NCBI GenBank assembly: GCA_016802295.1 | Contig: JAESIW010000137.1 | Span: forward strand, 6,196,439-6,260,438 | DNA from: Brachionus rotundiformis | Taxonomy: Eukaryota > Rotifera > Eurotatoria > Ploima > Brachionidae | DNA: 64,000 nucleotides | Direction: 5' to 3' | Shown: positions 14,201 through 23,860 of the stretch, piece after piece | How positions within the stretch are numbered: the stretch's first letter is position 1 | Layout: each line of letters opens with the position of its first letter | Position numbers and translations under genes: made by a program | The notes under the pieces: model-generated | Told to the model about the DNA's origin: nothing | Databases searched by the model: none | Seen by the model: the letters and a program-made list of their open reading frames with translations, nothing else

Positions 14201-17200
14201 CTACTCAGCTCACATCTTGTCTTAATTATAAGCTCGTGTTAATAACACGACCATTTAGGTATAGATAAGAATTCGATTCTTAGAACTTCAGAACGTTCAT
14301 TTATTTAATAAAGCTTTTTAAGATTAAATATTGTTTTATTATAAACCGGTTACATATATTTAAACTTTTAAATTTTTTGTTAGTTTTTTAACTTTATAGT
14401 TTTGAATAAAGCAATTTAAAAAGAAACTATATATATATTGTTTAACCTTTGAGTTACGAAGCCCTGTAACAGTTATAATATTTTTTTTTCAATTTTTAAG
14501 AATATATTTTTTACATTTAAAAATAATTTCTTTAAAAAACAAGTCCATCGAACTTTCATTTTATCATAGAAATTTTTCTTTAAGAATATCTTGGTTGAGA
14601 CCTACATAATTTTAGAATTCTTTCAATGGGAGAACAAGAAAACGAATGGTAAACAATAATGCAAATAAAATGTCTACTTAGCTTTTGCCAACTAATCAGT
14701 TTTTATTTTAAAGTAATAAATGGTATAAATAAACGGTATCAAATAAAACTATGATTTAATGATAAAAAATCGATTGTTTCATTAAATTAGCGAGAATAAT
14801 CTATTAATTAATTTTTTTTCACTATCAAATATTGCTTCAAATTATCCAATAAATCTTTTAATCTCTTTTATTGTTCATAAACTTTTTAAACATTATAAAC
14901 AAAATTGTCTAAATTGATTATCTTATAGATTTTATTGATTATCTTTTATCTGTACTATTTACCAAATTTCTGGTTCATTTTGCAATCCAAAGCGGCTTGA
15001 TATACCAAAAAATGTTACCAAAATGCTCCTAATTAAATGTTACATTTACAAAATACATTTATTAATAAATCGGTTATTAATTATTTACACTTAATTAAAA
15101 CAGCTTGCTTATTTAAATCTAATTATTTGACATAAAGAACGATCAGGTCTTACCTCATTAATGTCTATTTGACATGAGCTTCCTGTCCATCCAGGTGTAC
15201 AAGTGCAAGAATAGGCAAACGTATCTGACAATTCTGTACATAGACCACCATTTTCACAAGGAGAGCTAGAGCAAGCAAGAATGTAACTGGTGCACCGTGC
15301 TCCAGTAAACCCTGGTCTACATCTACAAGACCAAGAATTTCCATTCGAAAGACAAGTTGCCCCATTTTGACAAGGCTGGCTGTCGCATATGTCCAATTGG
15401 ATCTCGCAGTTTTCGCCAGTCCAGCCAGCCTGACAAATGCATTTAGATCTGCACGAGCCCAAATTTATACAAGTGCCTTTGCCATTGCATGTTTGGTCAG
15501 TGCATGAATTTACTTCTACCTCACATCTTTCACCACTAAAACAAGTCGCGTTGCAATCACACCTCCATTTGTCTGGATTAACAGGATCAATGGAACATAT
15601 CGCATTGTTTAGGCATGGAAAAGACAAGCAAGGATTTATTTTCAGTTGACACAGAGTGCCGGTATAGCCCGGTGGACAGACGCAACTGAACGAGTTTGGT
15701 CTTGATTGAGAACATGTTGCATTGCTCAAACATGGTGAGCTTTGGCACAAATCTATAATTGTTTCACACCGGTCACCAGTCAATCCGATTGGACAATTGC
15801 ACTTAAAACTTCCACTGTTCAAATCTTCTATACATTGTCCGCCGTTGCATGGCGAATTATCACACAGACGCAATCTTATGTCACATCTGTCACCGGTGAA
15901 CAAAGGTGGACACTCACATGAATAGCTTGTATTTTTATCAATGCAAATTTTAAAACCTTCACATGGCGATGAGACACAAGGACTTAGAACTATTAGAGTT
16001 GAACAATCTGGTCCAGTGTAGCCATTCGAACAAATACAGCTAAAATTGTTCATTGATTGATCTGAGACACATAGTCCACTTTGGAAAAAAATGTAAAAAA
16101 TGGTCTTAATTATTTAGAACAATTATAAATACTCATTAAAGCATGGATTTTTTAGACATGGATCAATTTTGGTCTCACACCGACTTCCTGAATACAGGGC
16201 ACTACAAGCGCATTCAAAATTGCAACCATTGGATACACAAGTACCACCATTAAGACATTCACTACTTTTTTCACTGCAAATATCAGTGTAATTCTTTTGG
16301 AATGAAATATAAATTAATTAATAAATATGATTCTTTTATTTTCTTTTTTTTACTTGACAATTTTTTCCAGAATAATATTTACATGGACATGAACAAAAGT
16401 AGTCGTTGGTAAGTTCATTACAGATTCCACCATTTAGGCAAGTGTTGAAATCACACAACTTTCTTTTAATTTGGCAAATGTTTCCTGTGAAGCCTTGAGT
16501 ACAGTTGCAGGTGAAGTTACATCCGTTGTTGGTGCACAGACCATTGTTGAGACACTTTGGCGAGCCGTCGGCATACGGCAAGCACTGGTCCAAAGGTGTG
16601 TCACAATATTTTCCTGTGTAGCCACAATCACAGTCACATGTATAACCGCAATCACTTTCGACGCATTTGCCAAATTGGCACAGCGACGAAGCGTTGCAGA
16701 AATTAATCTTTTGCTCACATCTTAAGCCCTCATATCCACAGGGACATTGGCATCCGATCATTAGGGAAGCGTCCATAAAACAGCTGCCTCCATTCAGACA
16801 GTAATTCTCGCACGGATCGACTACAATTTCACAGTTTGCACCTGTGAAACCAACTGTGCAGTCACATGAGTATGAAGTTGAATTCTTAAAGAGATAAATT
16901 AATCGAATTACCGTCATAAATTAAAATAAAATTTAGAAAAAAAACAGGCACATAGGCTGTTTATCCAAATACTTTAAAGTTAAGTTTTAATTATTAGAGA
17001 AAGATAGTTAAATATAAGAAAGTTTGGTCATCAATGTATCAAATCGAAAATATTCCAAAAAAATTTAAAAGAAAAATTTGACTTTATTTATTATCTATTA
17101 GAGATATGAAATTTTACATTAGATATGATTAATGATTTTTGTTGAGTGTATGTTTTCTACAATGAGGATAGCCACTGAAGCAAATTTTCTCAGCCAAATT

Positions 17201-20200
17201 GAAGACTTTTAATTCGTGGATGACATTGCCTTAATATCGCAAAGGGAGAGCCATGTGGAAGAGAAAAAACTTTCGTCTAAGAATTAAACATTAGAAAAAC
17301 ACAAGTCAGTCAAAGTAAACTATCACTTTGGTTAATAAATGTGTGTAAATCGTTTAGAAAATTTGTTTATAAAACTCAAATTATTTGTAATTAAAAAAAT
17401 TTTTTTTATTTATGTTTTTATTCTTACTTTTTTAAATATAGTAATGTAACTGTCAATGCGACTTAAAATTTTAAATAAATAAATAATGATAATAATAATG
17501 AGGCTTCCATTATGATTAGTAAAATTTTCAGGAATTCAAGCATTTAAACATTGAGAATGATCTACACAGCACTGATTAGACCTCATTTAGAGTTTGCCAT
17601 AAGTTCAATCTATTGAAAAGGACATTTGAGAAATTGGAAAAGTCCAAAGAAGAAGGACAAAAATAATTTCTTCACTTCGAAAATTTGAAAAATTAAGGCT
17701 GAAAATGTTTAATTACTCAAAAATAAGACGGATGAAGGGAGACTTAGTCCAACTTTTTAAAATCAACAGATATGAAATTATCACTTTTAATAATGGTATA
17801 CATTTTTTCGAAATCAGTAGTCTAGCTTAAGAAGGCATAAGAAGTGTATAGTTAGAGAAGATGTGAAAGATTGCATACAATGACGGCACATTGACGTTTA
17901 CGATCAAATTAAAATGATCATGCTCAAAAATTATCATTAAAATAAGTTTTTTAATTGTTTTAGCAAAAAAATTTAATGCAGAATCACATTTTCAAATTAA
18001 ACATACAATGTTAGACTTTATTTTGTATGTCTGCAAACTTGTGCAAAAATTTTATGCATGCAGAATTTTGCACAATAGTTTTCTATGGTTCAACACATTT
18101 TTTAACACATAAAAATCTTTCTCTGCATTAAATTTTTCAATTTAGGAAATTTTAAGAAATTCTTTAAAAAAATAAATTTTGATCACAAACTTCAATATGC
18201 CTGCAATGACATAATTTCTTTAAAAACCGAGTAAAATCAGAAAGCCCGAAGGATTTTTAACAAATTTAAACTTGAATATTATCTCAAAGAAATAAAGTTA
18301 TCAAAAATTACTCAAAAAAACTTAAATTCATCTTGTAATACTTAGATTTTTTCTATTTCTTTTGATATTTTAATTTGAAATCTCTGTAATTAATCAGCCG
18401 GTCAATGATTAACTTCAAAATTAACCTGTCACGAAACAGTCTAATTTACTGCTATTGCTGCCACACTTATATTTTTGCTTTGGTCCGTATAACAAAATTC
18501 TTAGAGTTTTTAGTAGCAGCATCATTTTGAACACCTCATAGGAAAAGACATGTTGGGCCGAAAATTGGGGAGCTGGAATAAAATTTTTGAGATCGAAGTG
18601 AAATGAGTTTTTTTATCTCTTGAAATTTAATGAAACCAAAGCCATTCCGTAAATGTGACCAAAAAAAATTAACAAAAAACTTACAGATCTGCAATTTCCT
18701 GCATTTTGGCACGGTCTGCTCAAGCAGTAGTCAAACGAAAACTGACAAAACTCTCCATAAAACGGTTGACTACAAACGCACACACCAATGCCAAACTGGT
18801 TCTCACAAACTCCTCTACCAGAACAATTGTTCTTAAACAAGCAGGGATCGAGCGATATTTCACAGTTGGCGCCGGTAAAATCCGGCGAACACGAACAATT
18901 GTAATAATTGAACCTATTGAAGCAAATAGCATCGTTTAGACACGGGCTACTGTCACACGAGTTTATCTCTACCTCGCATCTCTTGGACGTGTAGCCTGTC
19001 GGACACTGACACTGATAGTCGTTGAGCATTGGCTGACAGATGGCTCCATTTTTGCACGGATTGGACAAACATGCATCTATTGTGCTCGAACAGTCGGCTC
19101 CAGTGTAGCCCCGATTGCAAAAGCACCTAAACGAGCCGTCCGCTTGTTCATAACACTTGCCATTGCTGCCACACGGTCCACTCGCGCACACACTCACTCT
19201 ACTCTCGCAAAAATCTCCTGTCGAATTGGCCAAACACCTGCACTTGACCAAACCGGCGTCAGATTCGCACGTACCACCATTAGTGCACGGATTGTACACT
19301 AGACAAGGGTCGTACGTTGTCTGACAATTGGCGCCCGTAAACGGCGGCCTACACGCACATCTATACGTATTGTTCAATGCTTTAATGCACGTGCCGTTGT
19401 TGAGACACGGCTGCGAGTTGCACCCGCTCAGACTAATCGCACAATCGGCTCCACTGAACCCGTCCAGACACAAACACAACGGTCCATTTTGGGTATTGAG
19501 ACACAGGCCGCCATTTAGACACGAGCTAGCCGTGCACACTTGGCTCACTATCTCACAATTGACGCCCTCGTATCTGTCCGCGCACAAACATGTGTATGAA
19601 TTGAGCGCTGTTTCAATGCATGTGCCATTGTTGAGACACGGCTGCGATAGACACTCGTCTATATTGTCTTCGCAGTCTAGACCACGCGTGCCAGCCGGAC
19701 AATCGCACTCGTACTGGAAAGGACTTGGTGTTCTGCACGTGCCGCCAAACTTGCACGGGTTGTTGGCGCACAGATCGAGTCTAATCTGGCAGTTGAGGCC
19801 CGTAAAGCCCGGCAAACAGATGCATGTATAGCTCTGGCCATTGCTGGGCGTCGACAAGCACACGCCATAGTCACCGCACGGGTTGACGCCCGCAGCGCAC
19901 TGATTCAGCTCTATTTCACACTTGTCTCCATAGAAACCCTGCGGACAGCTGCATGTATAGCTATTCAGCGAGTAGTTGTTCTCGCATCGCGAACCATTGA
20001 ACGCTGGCAAGCAAACACACTCGTACCTGTAATAAATTATGAGACAATGAAAACATTTTTTTTAACTAATTTTTTATTTGGCTATATTTTTTTTAAAGAT
20101 AATTAAAATGAAAAAGGATGGCTCATGTAAATGACTTCACTTAAATTTCTGGTTTTATCACTAGTTTTACAGAATTATCCAGCTTCCAAGACCTTTTGAA

Positions 20201-21729
20201 AGTATTAGCTCAAGAACTACATCTAAAATCAATCTCATCCAGAGAATAAAAAGCCTAAAGAGTGTAATGCACCCTACGTATCACTTGCGCAATCATAAGT
20301 AAGAGTTAATATACTTGTCACGTATCTCAGAAGATCGACGCTTCTAGATGTTGATATAAACATTGTAAAATAGCTCACATTTTGTCTTAATTATAAGCCC
20401 ATGTCCCTAACACAAACTCATGGGTATAAATAACGATTCCATTCTCAGTGCTAGGGAGATATATATTTTAGCAATTACAATAACTATATAAATTGTTAGA
20501 GCTCTACAATTATTTAATAAACTATTCTAAAGTATACTTGTTTTATCATTCATTAACCCGCCTTACATCTTGGTAGCAGCGATAAGTAATAATGTCCATA
20601 ATGAGTTTCTATTCATTCAAACTCAAAAATTCCTTGGCTCAATGCAAAATTATACTCAAAAACTTTATCCGTTCAATCTTCGATTATTCTTTCATTCCAC
20701 TAACTATCATCAGATCTGCAAAAAATGCAAAACAAAATTTAAGACTTAATAGTAACACGTTCTTAAGTTCTGATCAATAATTTTTTATCAAAAATCAAAC
20801 CATCAATAATAAGTTCAATTCGCTTTAATTGGGTTTCAAAACAATAGTTTCTACATAAAAACTTATTTTATTACAAAAACTATCACATAAATCATTTTAT
20901 TTACTAACGCCTGGCAAAAAAGAAGAACTTGATTCCATTCTGAGTAGACGAGGTTCTCCTCAAAATTATTTAGAAAATAAATAAATAAACTTCAAGCTTT
21001 GGCCTTCTTTCCCTACTAGGTTTTGGCTTTTGACCAATTACTAAATCACCAAAGGAGGTATGGACAATTTTTAAGCAAAAATAAACCTTCTAATTAGTGA
21101 TGTAATCAGAAATTTAGCTGAGAGCAAAATAAATAGCCATTATAAATTGCCAAATAAGGTAAAACAAATTTTAATAAGTTCTAGACTTCAACTAGTAACA
21201 TGACATACCTGTCTATTCTGTTGATGCAAATGCCGTAGTTTAGACACGGACTGGAGGCGCACTGGTCGACCACAATATCGCAATTCTTGCCCACAAAGCC
21301 CGGCTGACACGAGCACTGATAAAAGTTGGCCTCGACCAGGCCCTTGTCGTTAATGTTCGAACATATGCCGCGATTCTTGCACGGATACGACTGGCACACA
21401 TCTATTATTTGCTCGCATTGGACGCCTGTGTAGCCTGGCTGGCACACACACGTGTACGCATCAAACTGCTCGTCGAACAGACACGTCGAGTTGGCGCGGC
21501 ACGGTCGCGAAAAGCATCCGTTGCTAACGGTCGGCTCGTCGCACAACGCCCCGCTCCAGTAGCTCGAATTGCCGCAATCACATCTGTAGTTGTACTCGTT
21601 TAGCGGCACGCACTTGGCCCAGTTGGCGCACTTAGAGCTCGAGCACGGGTTCGCCTGCTGCTGTCCCACCGCGCTCCCCGCCGCCAACAACACCAAGCCT
21701 ATTACCATAAGCTTGTCTAACTCGTTCAT
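1..21729 (-). CDS. Giant secreted or membrane EGF-repeat / C-type-lectin / alpha-beta-repeat protein, 3' end missing
   Basis: One gene read right to left. Exons: 21209-21729, 18685-20026, 16354-16884, 16133-16293, 15154-16078, 12893-13186, 11547-12841, 8370-9531, 7954-8314, 7708-7876, 6840-7648, 5321-6358, 5186-5264, 4311-5132, 1990-3410, 432-846, 105-379 and 1-43 (continues outside). Every junction has GT-AG ends, except one GC-AG at 5320/5265, and every junction preserves the frame, often inside an EGF module. That is the main evidence for a single gene. It encodes about 3,887 residues in the window: signal peptide, about 65 EGF-like modules, a C-type lectin-like domain, then about 1,100 residues of repeated alpha-beta units. 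EGF arrays of this kind usually act in adhesion, matrix or signalling. No Notch LNR, DSL, ankyrin or laminin-G domain is visible, so no named orthologue is proposed. Any membrane anchor would lie past the left edge. Confidence 0.85.
1290..1490 (+). mobile_element. LINE (CR1/jockey-like) ORF2 C-terminal remnant
   Basis: The plus strand translates, with one stop, to a typical non-LTR reverse-transcriptase C-terminus: AKHTFFSNRLVLHWNRLPED, then a stop near STACFKESLDKFNG. The pattern 'FF..R....WN.LP..VV....ls.FK..LD' marks the 3' end of CR1-type ORF2. It lies in the intron between exons 15 and 16, antisense to the host gene. Confidence 0.7.
3411..4310 (-). other. Intron 14 of the EGF gene, no feature seen
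   Basis: This 900 bp AT-rich intron lies between ...DHRA and NMYNE. The acceptor is AAATTTAG/CAACATG. A short A+T-rich motif recurs at about 3580 and 3765 (CTGAAATATTATxTATTTATT). No coding or element signature was found. Confidence 0.6.
5321..6358 (-). CDS. Exon 12: last EGF module and degenerate C-type lectin domain
   Basis: The exon opens with the last EGF module (DYCSSLPCLNGGTC...). A segment with the helix LNFKMELQPCLVEAWKQ follows, then a C-type lectin-like domain with hallmarks DYECQISGASL, MYWTSS, WSWIWAS, NNWG and FICES. The long-range cysteine pair (YEC and FIC) is present. The short-loop cysteine pair and the EPN/QPD and WND calcium/sugar motifs are absent, so sugar binding of the classical kind is unlikely. 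After the lectin fold the chain enters the alpha-beta repeat region (FIKKALVDSWLTARP). The exon ends at 5321 before a GC donor. Confidence 0.8.
6359..6839 (-). other. Intron 11 of the EGF gene, no feature seen
   Basis: A 481 bp AT-rich intron between CEQ and KLCVDTF. No coding signal or recognisable repeat is visible. Confidence 0.5.
6840..9531 (-). CDS. Exons 8-11: EGF modules 43 (end) to 64
   Basis: Exons are 8370-9531, 7954-8314, 7708-7876 and 6840-7648. The three introns between them are 55, 77 and 59 bp, and phases 0, 1 and 2 are all consistent. Exon 9 contains a calcium-binding-type module (NQDVNECE...). Exon 11 carries seven modules and ends at TGPNCEQ. Many N-x-S/T sequons fall in the loops, as expected for a secreted glycoprotein. 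Confidence 0.85.
10040..10290 (+). mobile_element. LINE ORF2 C-terminal remnant (RTE/endonuclease-RT type)
   Basis: The plus strand encodes IKNKRLRWLGHVLRMKDSPI, a stop, then KRALQWTSQG. This is the 'RRLRWLGHVLRM' signature near the end of many endonuclease-reverse transcriptase ORFs. It lies in intron 7 of the EGF gene, antisense, with stops and frameshifts. Confidence 0.75.
10555..10925 (+). mobile_element. LINE 3' end with (ACT)n-type tail, copy 1
   Basis: Nearly the same sequence occurs at about 31,480-31,820. Both share the stretch from ACATAACATGAAACTAGAGA through GGAAGGC and end in TATATTTCTATACT followed by CTACTACTAAT-type triplets. It is the decayed ORF2 C-terminus and 3'UTR of a CR1-like element, antisense within intron 7. 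Confidence 0.75.
10950..11300 (+). mobile_element. LINE ORF2 C-terminal remnant, second RTE-type copy
   Basis: The plus strand reads SLRMILGV near 11,000, then CIKNKKLRWLGFVLRMKR near 11,090. This is the same signature as the remnant at 10,040 but a separate, diverged copy. Stops interrupt it. Confidence 0.7.
11547..13186 (-). CDS. Exons 6-7: EGF modules 30 to 43 (start)
   Basis: Exon 6 is 12893-13186 and exon 7 is 11547-12841, separated by a 51 bp intron. The join NSYE/CRCPPEFTG completes a module. One module at about 12,370-12,420 (SVCEPSNPCLNGGVC...) has only five cysteines because the usual C-x-C pair is reduced to a single cysteine (NISVCPQG). Exon 7 ends after GTN with donor GTAGGT. 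Exon 8 restores DYYCQCDLNYSGRYCE. Confidence 0.85.
13652..13981 (+). pseudogene. Small broken ORF upstream of an LTR, probably the 3' end of a retrotransposon coding region
   Basis: The plus strand is open from ATG 13652 to TAA 13981 apart from one TAG at 13745-13747. It would give about 108 residues, charged and helix-rich, with the segment IFKQLRKLIREQEANED near the end. It lies directly before a polypurine tract and an LTR in the same direction, so it probably belongs to that element. I do not recognise the protein. Confidence 0.5.
14081..14354 (+). repeat. 3' LTR of a decayed LTR retrotransposon
   Basis: It begins TGTTACC and ends GGTTACA, an inverted TG...CA terminus. It is preceded at 14070-14080 by the purine-rich tract TGGGGGGATA, as expected for a polypurine tract. 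An AATAAA lies near the end. It shares blocks (TACTTGTCATGTATCTCAGA; CTTAATTATAAGC) with the LTR at 20263. It lies in intron 5, antisense to the EGF gene. Confidence 0.75.
15154..16884 (-). CDS. Exons 3-5: EGF modules 16 (end) to 30 (start)
   Basis: Exon 3 (16354-16884), exon 4 (16133-16293) and exon 5 (15154-16078) are separated by introns of 60 and 54 bp. Exon 4 ends inside a module at CFN and exon 5 continues DGLCVSDQ, restoring a full EGF module. Several modules in exons 3 and 4 have extra cysteines (CQCPCGYEG, CDCDCGYTG, CSCPCKYYSG), a subtype concentrated here. Exon 5 ends at the linker IDINE, and exon 6 supplies the next module's first cysteine. Confidence 0.85.
17190..17330 (+). mobile_element. 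Reverse-transcriptase fragment (FVDDIALIS)
   Basis: The plus strand encodes FVDDIALISQRESHVEEKK, the RT catalytic box (F/Y-x-D-D) with the downstream helix, followed by LNIRKTQV. It is a short remnant in intron 2, antisense to the host gene. Confidence 0.7.
17530..17900 (+). mobile_element. LINE (CR1-like) ORF2 C-terminal remnant
   Basis: The plus strand encodes MIYTALIRPHLEFAISSIY, then, with frameshifts, matches to 'W.P...KDI..LEKVQRRATK' and RRMKGDLVQLFKI. That is the standard non-LTR element C-terminus. It is antisense within intron 2. Confidence 0.75.
17965..18138. repeat. Short inverted-repeat element (MITE-like)
   Basis: The arms CAAAAAAATTTAATGCAGA (17964-17982) and, inverted, CTCTGCATTAAATTTTTCAA (18121-18140) bound about 175 bp rich in TGCA motifs. 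No coding capacity. The family is uncertain. Confidence 0.5.
18228..18412 (-). mobile_element. PiggyBac-like MITE, decayed copy
   Basis: Its reverse complement aligns along its length with the MITE at 27411-27597. Shared blocks are AAATATCAAAAGAAATAGAA, AATTTTTGATAACTTTAT and TCGGGCTTTCT. Terminal TTAA and inverted repeats are eroded. Confidence 0.7.
18685..20026 (-). CDS. Exon 2: EGF modules 4 (end) to 16 (start)
   Basis: The acceptor TTACAG/GTACGAG is at 20027 and the donor AGATCT/GTAAGT at 18684. It encodes about twelve EGF-like modules with the spacing CxxxPCxNGGxC...CxCxxGFxGxxCE. One module starts DNIDEC, a calcium-binding-type start. Near the start of the exon, a half module (NNYSLNSYTCSCPQGFYGDKCE region, shown here by position about 19,940-20,000) follows a complete one and lacks the first three cysteines. 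The exon is GC-rich for this window. The last module is finished by exon 3. Confidence 0.85.
20263..20567 (+). repeat. 5' LTR of a decayed LTR retrotransposon
   Basis: It begins TGTAATG and ends CTTACA. After TCT comes TGGTAGCAGCGA (20571-20582), which looks like a tRNA primer-binding site because PBSs start with TGG, complementary to tRNA CCA-3'. The LTR carries AATAAA near its end and shares blocks with the 14081 LTR. It lies in intron 1, antisense to the EGF gene. A short ATG frame (20592-20780) follows but resembles nothing I know. Confidence 0.75.
21209..21729 (-). CDS. Exon 1: signal peptide and EGF modules 1-4 (part)
   Basis: The start ATG is at 21727-21729. The first ~22 residues form a signal peptide: MNELDK, then the hydrophobic core LMVIGLVLLAAGSAVG, then QQQ. 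The mature chain goes directly into EGF modules. The first is atypical, with a tryptophan loop (NSSYWSGALCDE). The fourth is cut by the intron after NRID and completed in exon 2 (RYECVCLPAFNGSRCE), which proves the join. The donor is GACAG/GTATGT at 21208. Base composition is clearly more GC-rich than in exons 13-18. Confidence 0.85.
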
Positions 21730-21801
21730 TGTTTTCTTTTTTTTTTTTCAATTCACTCTAAAGCCAATACCCAAATTAGCTGGCTTGGACAAAAAAAAAA
21801 T

Positions 21802-21809
21802 TTTATATA
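21802..21809 (-). promoter_or_regulatory. Candidate TATA box upstream of the giant EGF gene
   Basis: The minus strand reads TATATAAA about 75 bp before the ATG at 21729, between homopolymer tracts. In DNA this AT-rich the match may be chance, and no transcription start is known. Confidence 0.25.
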
Positions 21810-23541
21810 AAATAAAAATTAAAATCAGAAAATTGTTTTATTATTTTTTTAATTTTTTTTTAGGTTAGTGTAAGCACACCACTTGTGGATATTTATATAG
21901 TTAGGTAAGAAGGCCATCAAGAGCCGCTACTTGGTCCATATTGTGCAATGTGGCCGCCAAGACCACCAAGCTTAACAATTCTTGAACTTGTTTTATTTGT
22001 TTAGAACTAAATTCTTAATATGATCATACAATTGAATTTTTTTTCAATTTCCAAGAGCTATTTTTGGCTGATTTGATTACCTGAATTGTGAACCTATACC
22101 AATTATACAAAACAAGTTTTTTTTTATGCTGAGGAGTTGATTTAAAGGGTTTTATTTTCTTTGTAAAACCTATTATATGAAATTGTTTAATAAAAGAGAA
22201 AAAGAAAGAAAAAAGTTTTGTTTCATTCGAAAATAATGGAAATCTTATGAGTTGTGTTTTTACCTTTGGCGAATCCCTAGATGGAATGAAAAGAGATTTA
22301 GATCATGGTCAAACAAGAACTGGACCAGTGAAGCACTTGGTTAAATTCAAGAGAGGCTATGCTACATAACATCCAGTTGGCTACTCTGCCACGGCTATTT
22401 TTGGAACTGGATTTTTACAAGAGTTATTTTTAAACTATTAATTTGAACTGTTTGAAAATAAAATTTTTTTTTATATTTTTTATTCAGAAGAATTTTTTTA
22501 AAATTTATTAGAGTGTACTTAACAAATTAAAATAGAAATTATTATATTATTTTTTTGTTCTCTAAATGATGAACAAAAACATTGTTTTACCTTTGTGTTT
22601 TTTATTCCAAGGCGATTGCTTTCATATGCAAAAACTTTTTGAGAAAAATTTGAAATTAAAATATGTTTTTTTTTTTTTAATAAATTTTATTATATAATTT
22701 TTTCTTTAGTTACATTAAGTAATTTTATAATAAAAAGATTAATTTTCAATAAAAAATTAATAATCTTTTTAAACAGAATTGAATTGTTCACCATTCAGTG
22801 GTTTTACCACATAAAAATTTTCTTTGGTTAGGCAGATGCCGTCCTCTGAAAAAGGTCACTGACTGCCTAAAATGAAACATGATATAAACGAAAAATTTAT
22901 TTACAAAAATGAAAAAGTAAAAATTATCAAATATTATGTCCATTTAAGATAAAATATTTTTACATATCAAAAATCCTTTATAAAAAAGTCTACAAATTTT
23001 TGTTGATTTAATTTGAATAATTTTCTTTTCTAAAAAGCTGACTTGCTCAGCAGTAGCAAAATCAAATAGCCTTTAATTTTTTAAAAATATTTCTTGTTGA
23101 TTGATTGTTTATTTTTGTTTAGTTTAGAATAAAAATAAGTCATTAGTGCTTTTTAATATAAAAAGATGATGCTTGTTACAAGGCTTCGTTGCACACCGAA
23201 AACAGTAACTTCAGAGGTTGAATAAAATATATTGTTTCCTTTTGAGCACCAGCTTGCATGTTTGTCATATAACTATCTGATGTCTTGAATTATTAATCAA
23301 CAAAACTTATTAAAATTCATTTTACCTTATTTTTATGCATTTTATGAAAGTATCCTTACTTCTTTTAAGAATCTTGTCACGTACTTGATTCAGTATATAA
23401 GAAACTCTTTTATATTATTATTTAGGCTCAAATTATATAGTTAAATAAGGAATTAGTTAAAGCAATATTTTCATTGTCCCATAATATATTACATGTTTTT
23501 TAAAGGCATGTATTTTACGTAATACTAAATTTATTTTTCTG

Positions 23542-23860
23542 CTACTTAACCTCTCGGACGTTTAGCTGGGCAATTTTCAACTTCAACACACTTGGCTCTG
23601 ATTCGAATACACCATGAACGATATTTAGCTGCTCAACTTGCTCTTGTAAATCTTGACCATTCTCAATTGCAGGTTCTTGTTTATCTTCGAATTCAATAAT
23701 GAACGAAAGTTCATCTTCGGCGACTTCATTTTCTAAATGACTTTGAGTTTCAATCGGCTGGCGGTTAAGAGCATCTTTATTCTTCGCAGGCCTTCCTTTT
23801 CATCTGTTTTCACCCAGTGGCACATCTTTTGCGCTCTCGTGCCATGGCATACCTTCTTCG
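23542..23860 (-). pseudogene. Broken coding remnant, probably from a transposable element
   Basis: The minus strand reads KDVPLGENR, a stop, KGRPAKNKDALNRQPIETQ, then an acidic tail ending REVK and TAG. The frame is open for about 90 codons with one TGA and uses mixed codons unlike the AT-rich surroundings. A basic 'KGRPAKNK' patch followed by an acidic tail is common at the end of retroelement or transposase proteins, but I cannot name the family. No start codon is visible. Confidence 0.4.

Larger units (their letters stand above)
16885..18684 (-). other. Intron 2 of the EGF gene, filled with TE remnants
   Basis: This 1.8 kb intron lies between GNCRS and NSTSYSC. It contains a reverse-transcriptase fragment, a LINE tail, an inverted-repeat element and a piggyBac-like MITE, each listed separately. 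Nothing else is coding. Confidence 0.7.

Noticed and set aside
6840..21729. Naming the EGF gene Notch, Delta, Crumbs or fibropellin
   Set aside because: No LNR, DSL, laminin-G, ankyrin or avidin-like domain is visible, and the tail is different. EGF similarity alone does not define orthology.
22230..22440. Coding-like stretch (GQTRTGPVKHLVKFKRGYAT)
   Set aside because: Only about 45 codons with a stop inside, no start context and no family recognised.
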